Of a DNA stretch of 64,000 nt, positions 33,801 through 45,331 are shown one piece after another. Every line of letters starts with the position of its first letter. Position 1 is the first letter of the stretch. Under the pieces are notes generated by a model that saw nothing but the letters and a program-made list of their open reading frames with translations, did no database searches and was not told the DNA's origin. The stretch is from Sarcocystis neurona (lineage: Eukaryota; Apicomplexa; Conoidasida; Eucoccidiorida; Sarcocystidae). The stretch lies in NCBI GenBank assembly GCA_000727475.1, contig KL647305.1, positions 1,597,557-1,661,556 on the forward strand. Direction: 5' to 3'. A program made the position numbers and the translations under genes.

Positions 33801-36800
33801 CACTACAGCGAGTGGGACACATTGTCGGCATTGAAGGAGAAGAACGAGAGAGTTGCAAATTGCATGAAGCGTGCTGCTGGCTGTGCAACAGGAGCGGCTG
33901 CTTCTCCGTTGAATCGTCGGTCACCCAGTCACGAAGAGCTGGAGCATCAGCTGGGAGCAGAGCAGGAACACCACCTGCACGCAGAGCAGCAGCACCAGCT
34001 GCAAGCAGAGCAGCATCACCAGATGCAAGCAGAGCAGCAACAACAGATGCAAGCAGAGCAACAGCACCAGCAACGGGAAGCCCTTTCAGCAGCAGACTCG
34101 GGAGAAGCCTCTGGCAGCATTCATTGCAGCAAGTCAACGGACGTAAGTAGCCTGGTTACACGTGGTCGGTCATTCAGCAAAAGAACCTCATCACTCTGCA
34201 TCTTGCATGCCTCACATATATCAGTCCAGAAGCAATTTCGCAGACGTCTGTCTGTCCGTGGTACAATTCACTGCTGTGTAGATATTTTTGGGACATATGC
34301 GAGCATGCGTACACGTGACGTTTTTTCTCCCTCTACGTACATATGTAAATTGCTGTTCGGATGATATGCACTAACTTTTTTTCAGTCTGCACAGAAGAAT
34401 GAGAATGTTTATACCTGTGTGTAATTGGCGAATAAAGTCGTTTTGTCTTGGTGACATTCGTCGTGGTGCCAGATCTCTTGGGTCCCTGCAACAGCGGGAA
34501 ACGCCTGCCTGGTCTTGTCTCTGTACGGAGCCAAGTCGACTTCGTGTAAGCGTCTGTATAAAATATAAAAACGTCTCTGAGTTTGGGTAATGTGTTTCGG
34601 CAGTCATACCTGCAGACACGTGTCTGTAGATTGTGTGTGTGTTCATATATATATATATATGTATATATATACATTTGTGCTGTGTGTATTTGAACAGTGG
34701 TATATATATATATAGATCGTGGGTATGGATAGCCATACATATATATATGTGTATATACACACGTATACGTATGTGTGTCGTGCGTACTCGGAGTGCACTT
34801 CTTTGCGATGCACTAGGTGTACGCGCGTGTGTGAAGAGGTCAGTGAATTGCCGTCCATCGTCCCATTTCCATGTTTAGAGATAGAGACGTGTCCGCGCTT
34901 AGGCGTTTGTCCTTCTGTGTACTTTTTCGAGTGTAGATACACGCCGTAGGGGAAAGCTCTTCTCGTTCGCGCTGTTGACGGTGACTCTTTTGTAGCACGC
35001 CATCAGTGAGTGCGCGTTTTTTTTCTCAGGTGCAGATTTGTAATTCTTCTCCTCACTTCTCTGACGTGGCCTGCACACAGGAAGAATCCACCGCCGTTTT
35101 GTCGACCGGCAGTCGCGTGCCTCGCAAGCGCACTTTGTCCCGTAAGCATTTCGCTGCATTCCAGCGACATGCACTGGCAGCAACAACATAACCCCACTAA
35201 GCAGGTGCTGTGGCTTTGTTCCCGCTGGTCCTGGCTACGCTACAGGTGTGCATATATATATATATATATATGTGCATATGCATATATATATGTATATGTA
35301 TACAAATATATCTATGTACACTTCTGCTGCTTCTTGCTGTGAGAACATACCTCTCTAATGTGCAAAGGGGAAGAGGATACATGTGTAGGTGAGAGTTGTA
35401 GATTTGTACGTCGCTGCAGGTGAGGGGCCTTATGTCTGTCCATGCGCAGAGTAGATCTCGCAATGAGGGAGATACGGGTATATATACATACATGTATAGG
35501 TACGTGTGCATGTGTATTGATGTTAAGCAGAGAGAAGCAGTGTATATGTATATCTATGTACACGCTTATTTGTACGTGTGTGGGAGCGTGGATAAATATT
35601 TGCGCATGTCTAAGTGTGTGTATGTTCGTGCATATGTACGCGTTGTGTATCTGTATAGAGGATGCTGCAAGTAGACACAACAGCATGTGGAGGACGAGAC
35701 AATTGATAGAGCACGCTAAAGTGAAGTGCAAGTACGATATATATATATGTATGTGTAAGTATAATTAAGTTTTCTGTGGAGCAGGCATTGTGCCGCTGCT
35801 GCGGTGCACGCGAGTCACCGTGTGCAGCATATGCTTAAAAGCGGTTTCTTCTATGTATGTGCAGCTTATTCCCGTCGACCTTGCCGAAGTCCTTCTCCTT
35901 TTGCTGAACACGTGTTAGCGTCATTGCTCTGTAGTGCTGTACGCCACTGCGACTTATACGCTCCGACAGATATATATATATATATGTATGTATACATGTA
36001 GCGTGAGATGGTGATCCACCTACACGTACATAAACACACACGCATAAGAGTATAGTGTGTCTGTGTATACGTGTATGTGTTTCCACCGTACGTTTGTGTA
36101 GCTTGCAGGTCTGTGAAAGCGAGTACATTTCTTGGTTTCTTCGAGTGATACCGCTTCTGCCTTTCTGCTCTTGACAGGCCGCGCTGCCGACACGGACAGA
36201 GGCGGCACCGTCCCGCGCAAGCGCTCCCGCAACGTGTCGCGCTCCGCTGCGCATCTGCAGGATGAAACTGTCTCAACAACAGAATCCTACAAAGTTGGCA
36301 GCAGGACGAGTGAGGAACTGGATATATGGATGTACACATACACACTTTATATCCGACTGTGTATACATTTGTGTACTCATATATTTACAGACACAGGGTC
36401 TGTATATGGGGGCGTATGTGTGACTCAAGCTGAATGCAAACGCGAGAGTGTGGGCTTTTCGAGCGCCTAAGTAAATCTCTGAGAAGTACACTAAATCGTT
36501 TGCTGCTTAGTAGTCAGCAAGCGCGTTGATGTCTGCAGAACCTGTCTGAAAATGTGTACACCTGCAGCTTGATAGGCGTCTATGTCTATACGCATGCACA
36601 GACGTTGAAAGAGGTGCTTGTGGACATACAGATGCGGTTTAGCAGTAATCTTACTCGATACGCTGGGATAGGCCTAAAGAAACGAAGCCCCGCGTATGTC
36701 TACCCACGTACCTCTGACTTTGTCTTGCTGAATCAGCGCACGAGGAGTGCTCTCACTGACAGTACTGCACGCGTACAACTGCTTGTGTCGGCCGAGTTCA

Positions 36801-39800
36801 TGATTGAGTTGATTTGGTACGAACAGCTCCTTTAAATATGACCAGAGACACGCATGAGGTGACGAACCTGCTAGCAAGACGTCGACTGGCTTCGTGGAAG
36901 TCTCCGTCTCTGTGACTGTATGTCGCGCTCCCCCTGAACACAAGCGCACGCACGCATGTGCTAATGCGCATTGTTTCCGTGAATAAGAAGTAAGACCGGC
37001 TTCACTTTCCCGAGAGTTACCACGACTCAATGAGGAGATGAGGTGAACACAGTTAAACTGGTGAACTTCCGTAGTGATGGCCTGCAGCCGCAGGGGTGTT
37101 TAGTTGGAGCAGCCGCTCTAAACGCATAAGTCGAGTGCTTGCGTGCGTTGTGGTAGCGCAGAGAGCACCGCGTTCGAGCTTATTTGGACACAACAGATAG
37201 GTGCATGTACGTCGATAAGTATGGAACTTCTTTACTTGTGTTCGTCTGTAGCAGCTGCTGCTCTACTTGCATTTTTGCTGCCGTACCTTTCGTGTGCTAC
37301 TGCTGCTGCAGATGGTTGCTGTGTTTTCTGCTAGAAGCCGCCCGCTGGTGATGGCTCTCTGCTCCCGATGCTGGTAGAGTTTGTGCTGGTGCCCCGAGTG
37401 CCAACGCTGTGGCGTGCTGCTGTTGCCGTTCTGAAGCCGCTAATGCTGAGTCACGCCGCTGATACTGCTGCATCCTGCTGCTGCTGCACACGAATGCTGC
37501 GGATGCTGCTGGCGCGTACGAGTGGTGCTGCTGCTGCTGCATCCGGTTGCTGCTGCCCGCCGTTTATTCTTTGGGTGTGCCACTGCAGCGCCTCACGGGG
37601 TGTGGTTTAATTCCCACACCAAGTCGTGGACGTGCGCTACTGTGGGGCCGCGGAGACAGCTGCTAGTATTTTCGTCAGCACGGTATGGTTTTGAAGCGGC
37701 ACGGGCGCTGGCTGTAGAAGCTCGGATTCGCTCTGTGCAGGCGCTGCAGGAACAGCAGCAGCAGCAGCTGCAACAGCAGCAGCAGCAGCAGCTACAACAA
37801 CAGCAGCAGCTACAACAGCAACAGCAGCAACAGAAACAGAGTCACGCGCCACAGGAGCAGCAACTTCATCGACAGCAGCAGGAGCAGACGCATCAGCAGG
37901 AGCAGCATTACCAGCAGCATCAGCACCCGTACGCGCAGGAGCCGGAGCAATCAACGCGGGATGAGCACTGCGAAGACCAGCAGCAGCAGCACGAGAGAGA
38001 GCAGGATATGCAGCAGCAAGACCAGGTGGGCGCGTGTAGCGATTCCAGCAGCAGCGGCAGCAGAAGCGTGATGTACAGCGGGGACATGTGGGACAATAGA
38101 AGCAGCAGTGTAGCTCACGCGAGGGGACGCTTTTTGGAGTACGGTGCAGCTGCAGAAGGCGGAGGAGGAGCAGCAGCAGCAAAGAAGATGAGGGAGTCAG
38201 CCGTTGCAACCGAGGCGTGGAGTGCCAGAAATAACGCGGTAGATATTGATGAAGGCCTTCCTGGAGACTCCACCAAAAGTGTAAGTAGGATCTGCTGAGC
38301 ACTTCTGTTTATATACGTCTATGCCTAGGTCCCGTCATACGTGTCTTTTCTCTCTTTGCTTATATATGTATACATGTATACACTCGTGAGTTTTATATCT
38401 ATATCTATATGTATACATATATATATATATCTATATCGCTCTCTCTCTGTGTATATGTATATATATATATATATGTATGTCTGTGCGAAATAACAGCTGA
38501 AGAGAGAGCACGTAAGGCGATGGTATTACATCTACGAAAAAAGTGGATCACACGTATGACAACATCCGGTTGTTGGAATTAAGTCGCAAACATTGCCTTT
38601 TTTCTTCACTTAGACGTATACTGGTGACGTAGGTATTTGCGAGTATCTTCTGTTTTCCCTGCACGTGTACACCAGTGAGCGTCTAACTGCTTATAATCTA
38701 TTGGAAGTGTGCGTGTGCTTCTACACGTGTGTAAACATATATGTCTATGCGTCTTTACACATTTACTAGGTGCGCCAGTGTACCTCCTCATATATAAACA
38801 TACAGGTGTATGCATCTTTATACATACATGTCTATGTAAATATCATTTACATATATATATATATGTATATGTGTGTGTGTATGTATACACTTGTGTAGAA
38901 CTGCCGTCGTATGAACTGGCTGGTCACTTGTGTACACGCGTGTGTGCACTCCAAGTGTATAGCGGCAGACACAAGCGCAAGCCTTGATGCTTCTGTTGCG
39001 CGTATCTCCACACATGCAAGTCGCTAGAGAAGCTGAGGCTTGTTTTCGTTGGTAAGAGTAGATATGGGGGAACGGTGACGTATTGTAACAATTTTCTTCT
39101 TTTCGTCCCGGCCTCGGTTTAGCGCTGCTCTCCGTCTGTCACGACCTCTCTCTGTGTGTCTGTCTGTCTATTGTTCTCTTCTTCTCTGTGATTCTCTGTC
39201 TCGTTATCTCGTGTGTGTCTCTGTCTCTCGTGTTTCTCTATTTGCATATACGGGAATGCGTTTGCAGAGGCCGCCTACGCATCTGTGGCTACGTGCCTGT
39301 ACATACGTCGTGTGTAAGTCTATGTTCTGTGTGCGTCGCATGCGGAGGCAAGTGGCTGGACAGCTTCCCCTCTGCGTTTTCATGAACTTTGTAAGGGAGG
39401 CCCGCGCGCTGTTCACAGTGGTGTTCTCAACGTGGGCAAGCCTTGCTGCAGGGGTGCGCCGGGGCTGGCAGTCGTTCGGTGCCCGGGTCCAATTCTTATA
39501 TGTGTCTTCCTGTATATATGCGTGTACATGTATGTACATGCACTGGTGCGTCTATGTTGTGGTGGTGAGTCGTTGGGGTTTCGCGCAAACGTGTGCAATG
39601 CGTAGACGCCTTTACTGGCGTTCACTCGGAAATGCAGTCATATACACACGCGCATGCGTATATATACATACGCGTACGCAGACATTGAAAAGAATGAGTT
39701 AAACTCACGGACACGAGATATTGTAGAGGACTATGTAAATATGTGTGTGCGTGCATACAACGGCACGAGTGTTGATCTCTATCAGTCCGTTCGTACTACC

Positions 39801-40840
39801 GTGCCCCCGACACGTCTGTCGATGCGCACATATACTCGTGCGCGTTTTGAGGGAGACACAGACATAGCGGTACATTCCACCTCATATCTGTCTCCAGCTA
39901 GTCCTGTAACATTACTCGAATCCGTCTCCGTGTGGTCGTCTCACTTTTTGCTAGGGCCTTCCCCTTGTGCTGCTCTCCTCCTTTCTGATAGTCTCGCTGT
40001 AGTTGCTGTGTTTTTCCGCTGCTTTCCCGCCTGGTCCTCCTCGGCTGTTCCTGCTCACCCTTTTCTGCTGCAGAGTACAAAGAGTCACAGTTGCGGAGAG
40101 GAAGAAATGCGGACAGAACTCCGTGATAAGGAGGATTGGGCGGGGGAGATACGTGACGCAGTTTGTTTGTGGATGCGTCATTCTTAAGCGCTTTCGGTTG
40201 TTGTTCGTTCTCTCTGTTGGTCGTGATCTCTGCCCCTTTTCGACTTACGCGATCCTACATATACCGCTGTTGTCTCGCCCGCTGTTTGCGTTCGCGCTTT
40301 TTCCTGCAGCGGATCTCCTCCCCCGCTTCGGTGCTTGAGGGAACGCACAACAGCAGCAACACCAAGTGGACCACGTGTGGAGTGGGCAGCAGTAGCAGCA
40401 GTACTCCTGCAATGACGGAGAAGGAAGAGCAGCTGCTGTATGCGGGAAAAGCAGCGATTAGCCTGGTGCTTTCTGATTTGCTTGAAGTGTGTCTTCCTCA
40501 GCTGCAGGATATATCTGCCAATACGCAGAATGATTTGCGTGCGTGTATTGATAACGCTTTGTGGCGAGTGCATGCAGCCGTCCACCCAGCTCAGCTGCAG
40601 CCCTTCTTCAATCTCTTCGGCTCGTGTTTCCTGCGCGCCAAAGCCCCTTCTTCTCTGCCAGTGAAATTCCGCGTCCACTATCTCGAGGCGTTGAGTGGCC
40701 TTCGCCTTCGTGTGTATACTGAGGAGGAGGAGTCTACGGATGCTCACCCCGGTGCTGGTGTCCTCGGTGGAGCGGAGAATGTTGCTGCAACAAAACAACA
40801 GGGCGAGCAGCACCTGCAGGCGATGATGAAGGAGGAGTAG
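27824..40840 (+). CDS. ApiAP2 transcription factor, two AP2 domains and ACDC
   Basis: Six-exon model: 27824-31130, 32938-34142, 35030-35141, 36178-36309, 37589-38280, 40310-40840; 5,979 nt, 1,992 residues. All introns are GT-AG and all phases agree (1, 0, 1, 1, 0). AP2 domain 1 (residues about 1075-1125) is split between exons 1 and 2. AP2 domain 2 (about 1588-1636) opens exon 5 with HGVWFNSHTKSWTC and continues through FSSARYGFEAARALAVEAR. The C-terminal ACDC domain (about 1862-1955) is in exon 6. The N-terminal 1,070 residues are Ser/Glu-rich, then poly-Gln/His. Family knowledge: ApiAP2 proteins are nuclear DNA-binding regulators of stage-specific transcription, and ACDC co-occurs with AP2. 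The start is the first in-frame ATG (27824); the frame is open for about 50 codons upstream without an ATG. Exons 3 and 4, and the exon 4 donor, are the least certain parts. Confidence 0.85.
30010..30380 (+). repeat. Poly-Gln/His tract in AP2 exon 1
   Basis: CAG/CAA-rich coding repeat just before the first AP2 domain, with recurring LEQQHLRQQ units. CAG and CAA are mixed, unlike a freshly expanded pure CAG run, and the frame stays open. Confidence 0.8.
31035..31130 (+). other. AP2 domain 1, first half, ending at an intron
   Basis: The end of exon 1 encodes EDIWYHRGTECYVVSAAPVG then ERKIF, the first strands of an AP2 domain. The exon closes at 31130 before GTAAGA in phase 1. Joining to 32938 restores LFSARRYGDELAQGLAYACQ, which aligns with FSSARYGFEAARALAVEAR in domain 2. 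Without the splice the frame runs into a stop at 31172-31174, so this domain supports the intron. Confidence 0.85.
31131..32937 (+). other. Intron 1 of the ApiAP2 gene
   Basis: 1,807 bases, donor GTAAGA, acceptor TACGCAG. It contains a TG then GA microsatellite (31678-31714), TA tracts and pyrimidine-rich stretches. Open frames on both strands inside it show no recognisable protein. Confidence 0.75.
32938..34142 (+). other. ApiAP2 exon 2: second half of AP2-1, then Gln/His repeats
   Basis: Starts with the AP2 helix segment, then a short Ala-rich stretch, then long Gln/His/Glu-rich sequence. Near 33954-34074 a 24-base unit is repeated about five times and encodes variants of QMQAEQQH. It ends at GAC followed by the donor GTAAGT (34143) in phase 0. 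Confidence 0.8.
35030..36309 (+). other. ApiAP2 exons 3 and 4 with basic VPRKR motifs
   Basis: Exon 3 (35030-35141) follows a TTTTCTCAG acceptor and ends before GTAAGC. Exon 4 (36178-36309) follows TTGACAG and ends before GTGAGG. Both are small and each encodes a basic motif: SRVPRKRTLS in exon 3 and GTVPRKRSRNVS in exon 4. These look like nuclear-localisation signals, possibly from an exon duplication. The phases (0 in, 1 out, 1 out) fit exons 2 and 5. The intron between them (35142-36177) is rich in TA and TG. Confidence 0.6.
37589..38280 (+). other. ApiAP2 exon 5: AP2 domain 2 and poly-Gln
   Basis: The acceptor AG at 37587-37588 comes after CTG-rich intron sequence; upstream in-frame stops at about 37432-37449 rule out a longer exon. 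The AP2 domain starts within three residues of the exon start and keeps the typical W, the YGFEAAR helix and ALAVEAR. A Gln tract (37740-38030) follows, then Ser-, Gly- and Ala-rich sequence. Donor GTAAGT at 38281, phase 0. Confidence 0.88.
38281..40309 (+). other. Intron 5 of the ApiAP2 gene
   Basis: About 2.0 kb with dense TA tracts at 38390-38475 and pyrimidine-rich sequence from about 39100. The acceptor TTCCTGCAG ends at 40309. An additional exon in this interval cannot be excluded, but none is needed to keep phase. Confidence 0.6.
40310..40840 (+). other. ApiAP2 terminal exon: ACDC domain
   Basis: After a Ser-rich linker the exon encodes a helical stretch with AISLVLSDLLEVCLPQL and later AAVHPAQLQPFFNLFGSCFL. 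It has the pattern of the AP2-coincident C-terminal (ACDC) domain, known only from apicomplexan AP2 proteins. The protein ends in an acidic/Gln tail, QAMMKEE, with TAG at 40838-40840. Confidence 0.82.
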
Positions 40841-43800
40841 CAGGACCAGTGGGAAAAGGAGGGAAGGTATAGTAGCGGTCGTAGCGGTGAGGAGCACTGC
40901 TGAAACGTAGAGGTAGATGGATGTGGCTGCAAAGGAAAAAAAGCGAACGAAGGAGGAAGCACAAGCCGACGAAGTCAAAGACGAAAAAAGGCTGCACCGC
41001 GTGAGGGGGATGAACGAGGGAGTTATACGTGGCGAGGGAGGAAACGACGGCGTTTACGGAAGGGTACGGGGGGAGCGGGGGGACACGCGGGTGCAGGAGC
41101 AGGAGACGAGACAGTTCTCTGGAATTGCTGGGTGAGGCTGCGTTCGGCTACAAAAACTTAGTGGAGGGACACTCAGCTGCTGTCTGACTGAAGATTAGAC
41201 AGCTACGATGCAGAGGTGACGGTTCAAAAAGAGTTTTTTTTGCAGATGGGGCTTGACAATGATATACTGCGAAAATGGTTGGAGGGAAAAGAGTTTCACA
41301 TGTGTGTGTGGTCTAGGGAGGTTGTAGGATTATTGTTTTGTGGAGGTTGACACGGGAAGAACAATTTCAGGAACGAGTGACGGGATCTGAAGGTGAGGAC
41401 CGCTTCGTTTCGGGTTGCTTGCACATGGGAAGGGCACAGTGTCTACCAGATCATGCTTTCTATTCAATACGGTGGTGTGTTGAGCGGAGCCTACACGCTT
41501 TTTCACTGCGTTCCACACGTGTACTTTCTACGTACTTAATAGTGTGGCTTACAACTGTTTCACCGCTGAGTTTCGACACAGTCCAGGAGAGGGCGCACAC
41601 GTGCATATGCGCACAGGTGTCGACCAGCACTAGTACTTGAAGGTACGGCAGCTTGTCTTGTTTAGACGGGCCTGCAATATTTTCAGCGTGACAGAGGGGT
41701 AAAATGTCATAGGTGTATTGATGTTGCCATCGTGTTTTTTTGACAGCCAGGTGTACGCTTCTGCCACAGTGGCTTTTTTCATTCGCGCTGGAGATATTTC
41801 TCCCGTTTTTATTTTGAAGGTTACGTTGCACAACGCAGAAGGTTTTAACGTGTGCTCGGTCGGCTTCTATTTGCCTGATAGCACTCCAGAGGTCTTCGTT
41901 GTATCTGTGTATACATTTTACATTCGCCAGGTGGCACACATCCCTGTCATGGTCTCTCAGTGAATCAGTGAACCACTTGAAGACGGGGTTGTTTTTTTGT
42001 GGTGTATTTTGTGTTAGGCGTCCGAGAATTTCAATGAGCTATTCTGTTCACATATAGTGGTAATGAGGGTATACATATTGATGAGTACTCGTGTACGTAC
42101 GTGTGACATTGAAGTTGATTTCCCTATTGTGTTCCTGTTGTGCGTGCGTTTACAAAACTCTTGCGTGGGAGATGCACGAGAAGGTGGTGCGTGCGCAGCA
42201 TCACTTTACACGCGCAGTGGTAGTGTTTGTTCTTTTTCATCCGTTGTCATATCTTCCACGTTTGAGTGGCGATTTTATTCGAAGGCAAGGAACATTCCTT
42301 GAATACAGAGATGACGTCATGCTAGACTCTAGTTATTTCGTAGTGTTTTTCTTCGTTCTACATTGTGGCAGTGCTAGCAAAGTAGCAGGTCAGCGTAGAG
42401 TCACGGCATTGCTCCAGTGATGTTGAGTGGGTAGATCTCCTGAACCCTTTGTAGAAGACTCAAACCCCGTTCAAATTTTCAGTAATACGCTTCACGTAAA
42501 GCAGAACGCTTCCCTTTCGTACATCTCGTGTTCTGCAGGAAGTGTTGTACACCGATATCAACACGCGTACGTTGCGGCTGGCGAGCCCCAGTGTGCACGG
42601 GTGCACGTCAGAGGCGGCACCAACCCACGCTGGTAGCAAACGCATGCCAGCGTAGACTATTTGTGTACGCAAAGTTGAAAAGTGCTTGACTCCCCTGTGT
42701 ACCGCTGGTGCTGGTAGGACACAAACATTGCTGCTTGCCACACTAACTAGCGCCAGTGCTGTAACGGCCAGTTTGAAGGCTGGTGCGGTTGGTATTGAAC
42801 GCTCACAATAACGACGAGTATACGGGCGCACCCGGCGACGCACATTTGAACCCGGCGGATACGCATGCGTCCGACAGAAATTTCATGCAAGCTAAGTGTT
42901 TCTTGCTGTAGCCAATGTGATCCTCAGATTGTTTTTACCACTTTTTGTATCCGTGCAGGTGACTGCAGAGATGCAGCACTGCCAATCTACTGCGATGTCC
43001 CACGGATCCATGCGATGTCCGAAGCACACACGCGTACAAATACGTGTGTATCTAAAAATATGTATGTGTATACATGTTTATACATGTATACACGTGTGCA
43101 CGCGTATATATATATATATGAAAGTCGTGTGACATTGACACTGGCACCTGCACGCTGAATCGTCATTCACGTATTCATGTGCAGGTGAGTGTTGCAGTCG
43201 CGCGTGCCTTTTGGAAGTCACGCTGCTGGCGAGCACCCGATCGAATGCATGCGAACCAGCTGAGTTGGCACAGCAGGCGGCATTTGTTGTGGTGCTGTCT
43301 AACGTTGTTAGCATGCAACTCTCGCAGCACCAAGGAAAAGAAATGATAATGGCTGCACGTGGGAAGCATTTGCTGTTTGCACGTTGAAGTGCTAAAGCGG
43401 ACGACCAGCACAGCACGGGTTAACACGAAATCAAACGGACTGGTGCATCAGAGTGACGTGTGCGAGTTGATGCAGCGGAGGAGCACATTCCCGCATGAAT
43501 GTTTTCTTCACACATGCAAACGCCTCTCCGTATCACCAGGCCGTCTGCCATACCTGTTCCTTTTCTGTTTGTAATGGTGGGAGGCCTTTGACGTCTGGAC
43601 TGGTGGGGCACTGCTCAAAAATGTGGGTCACGAGTAGTTGTGCTAGTACGGCAGTACAAATTCGACGTAGTATACCGATGGTGGTAGAAAGACGAGCTAC
43701 AGTAATAAGAGATGTTGTGGTGCTGGAGTTGGGAGACAAGCGCCAACCGTTGTGGTCGTGGTAATAGTAGGTTGCACGAGGTTAAATGTGTCCCAGTGGT

Positions 43801-44871
43801 GGCATTTCAGGAGTCACGACCGTGTTAAGGGTTGATAGAGTAGTGGCAGTGAGGTAGGTGTCACGCAAAAAAAAAAAAATACAACTGCGGTGAGCTGATG
43901 CTCTGTGCTTTCTATCGTGCCGCTCTTAAAACATTATGAAATTGTGCAGCCGTGATGTGCGGACTTCACTTCGAATCACTGTACCCGACACCGCAAATAA
44001 ATGCGGCACAAATATGCTTCAACCGACTGCGCATATTTCCGCAGTCGTACAACTCGCGTGCGGACCAAGTCTAAGTTATTCTGTTGAAGAGGACGCTGCG
44101 AACGCTCGTGCACGCCTTTTCTTCAGCCTGCAGATGGCGTTTCAAGTGAAAGCGTCAGTCCTGGACACACACATTCACACGAACGCCTACAAGCATACAC
44201 AAACGCATGCACAAAAACGTGCAGTTGTGACCCCCCCGGTAATCTTCAAATTTTAGAAAATATAGTCAGCAACGCCTGCACGTGGCCAGCAGGGTAAGGG
44301 ACGCTTCCGATTTGTTCTTGCTGATTCCAGAACGGACAGGAGAGAATGTCAAAAAGAAGGACAGCCTCTCGCGTGTCCAGCGTTTTGCTTTGGGCACCCT
44401 CGTTGCCCATATAAATTCGCGGAGGTCCCACGTAGGGATGCCGAGACAGATCTGCATGCCTTACAACAGAAACAAAGACGTACGAGTACTCGAAAATCGT
44501 TTAGGTACACGAACACGCTCAGAGGACAACGTTAGAGCACTGCTCGACGGTTCTATTTAGAAGTTGACAGTCAATGAGGACACATAATTTTCACGTTATG
44601 AATTTTGCTAGACTGCTCTGTATGCACGTGAAACTCTTAAGACTAGACAGCGTTAAGCCCTGCGGCCCCTGGCTTGTCTTCAATCCGCAGTGCAACAAAA
44701 TCTTGACCATAATGACATTTTGGGGAAGGTCAGGAAAAAGACGTCAATGTTGTGCCGAATAGGACATTTTTTTGAGAATAGAAACATGAAATATATGAGC
44801 CTCCTTACCACAATTCTCACCGCCGTTTTGTGCCCACGCGTTTTTGTGTATACATGATCGGTGACATCTAG

Positions 44872-44902
<31 letters not shown>

Positions 44903-45331
44903 ACACAAGTTAACACAATGATGTCTCACTTTGCACATAGATGTAGTTATACTATTTATATATTCGAGTGCAAGACTTCCAAAGAAGAAGTCAGATGCAC
45001 GAGCAAATCCGTTTTTCAAGCTTGCGTTGCTAAGACATCAACAGCTATTGAATGATCGGCCATCTCGTCCCTATGATTCCCCATACAACCTCATAAGACA
45101 TTTCCTGCATATGCATGTATACGTTTTATGGTACTTGATGTCTTCGCGCCAGCGTCTTCCCCAAGTGCGGGTAATACCGCTTTCATTGTATATATACATG
45201 TATGTATACAAATATACATATATATATATATACTTATCTGAACATATATAAGAATACACGTATGTGCATGAAGAGCTTGCAGCGGTTTCATTTCTTCCAG
45301 CTCTGGGTGTTCACACTCTCTTATCATTGAT
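40841..45331. other. Gap between convergent genes; ambiguous open frames
   Basis: This stretch separates the 3' ends of the ApiAP2 gene (+) and the LCCL gene (-). It has pieces that look coding on each strand. On plus, 41751-41930 follows an AG and encodes GDISPVFILKVTLHNAEGFN and a hydrophobic beta-like remainder. On minus, 41939-41460 is a 159-codon open frame. Near 42640-42790 a minus frame has a hydrophobic stretch (AFKLAVTALALVSVASS) and a plus frame is open too. None matches a family I recognise. It also holds an A13 run at 43867 and TA tracts at 43100 and 44872-44902. Confidence 0.4.

Noticed and set aside
37312..37588. Extension of AP2 exon 5 to the AG at 37310-37311
   Set aside because: In-frame stops at about 37375 and 37432-37449 block it; the AG at 37587-37588 gives the right phase.
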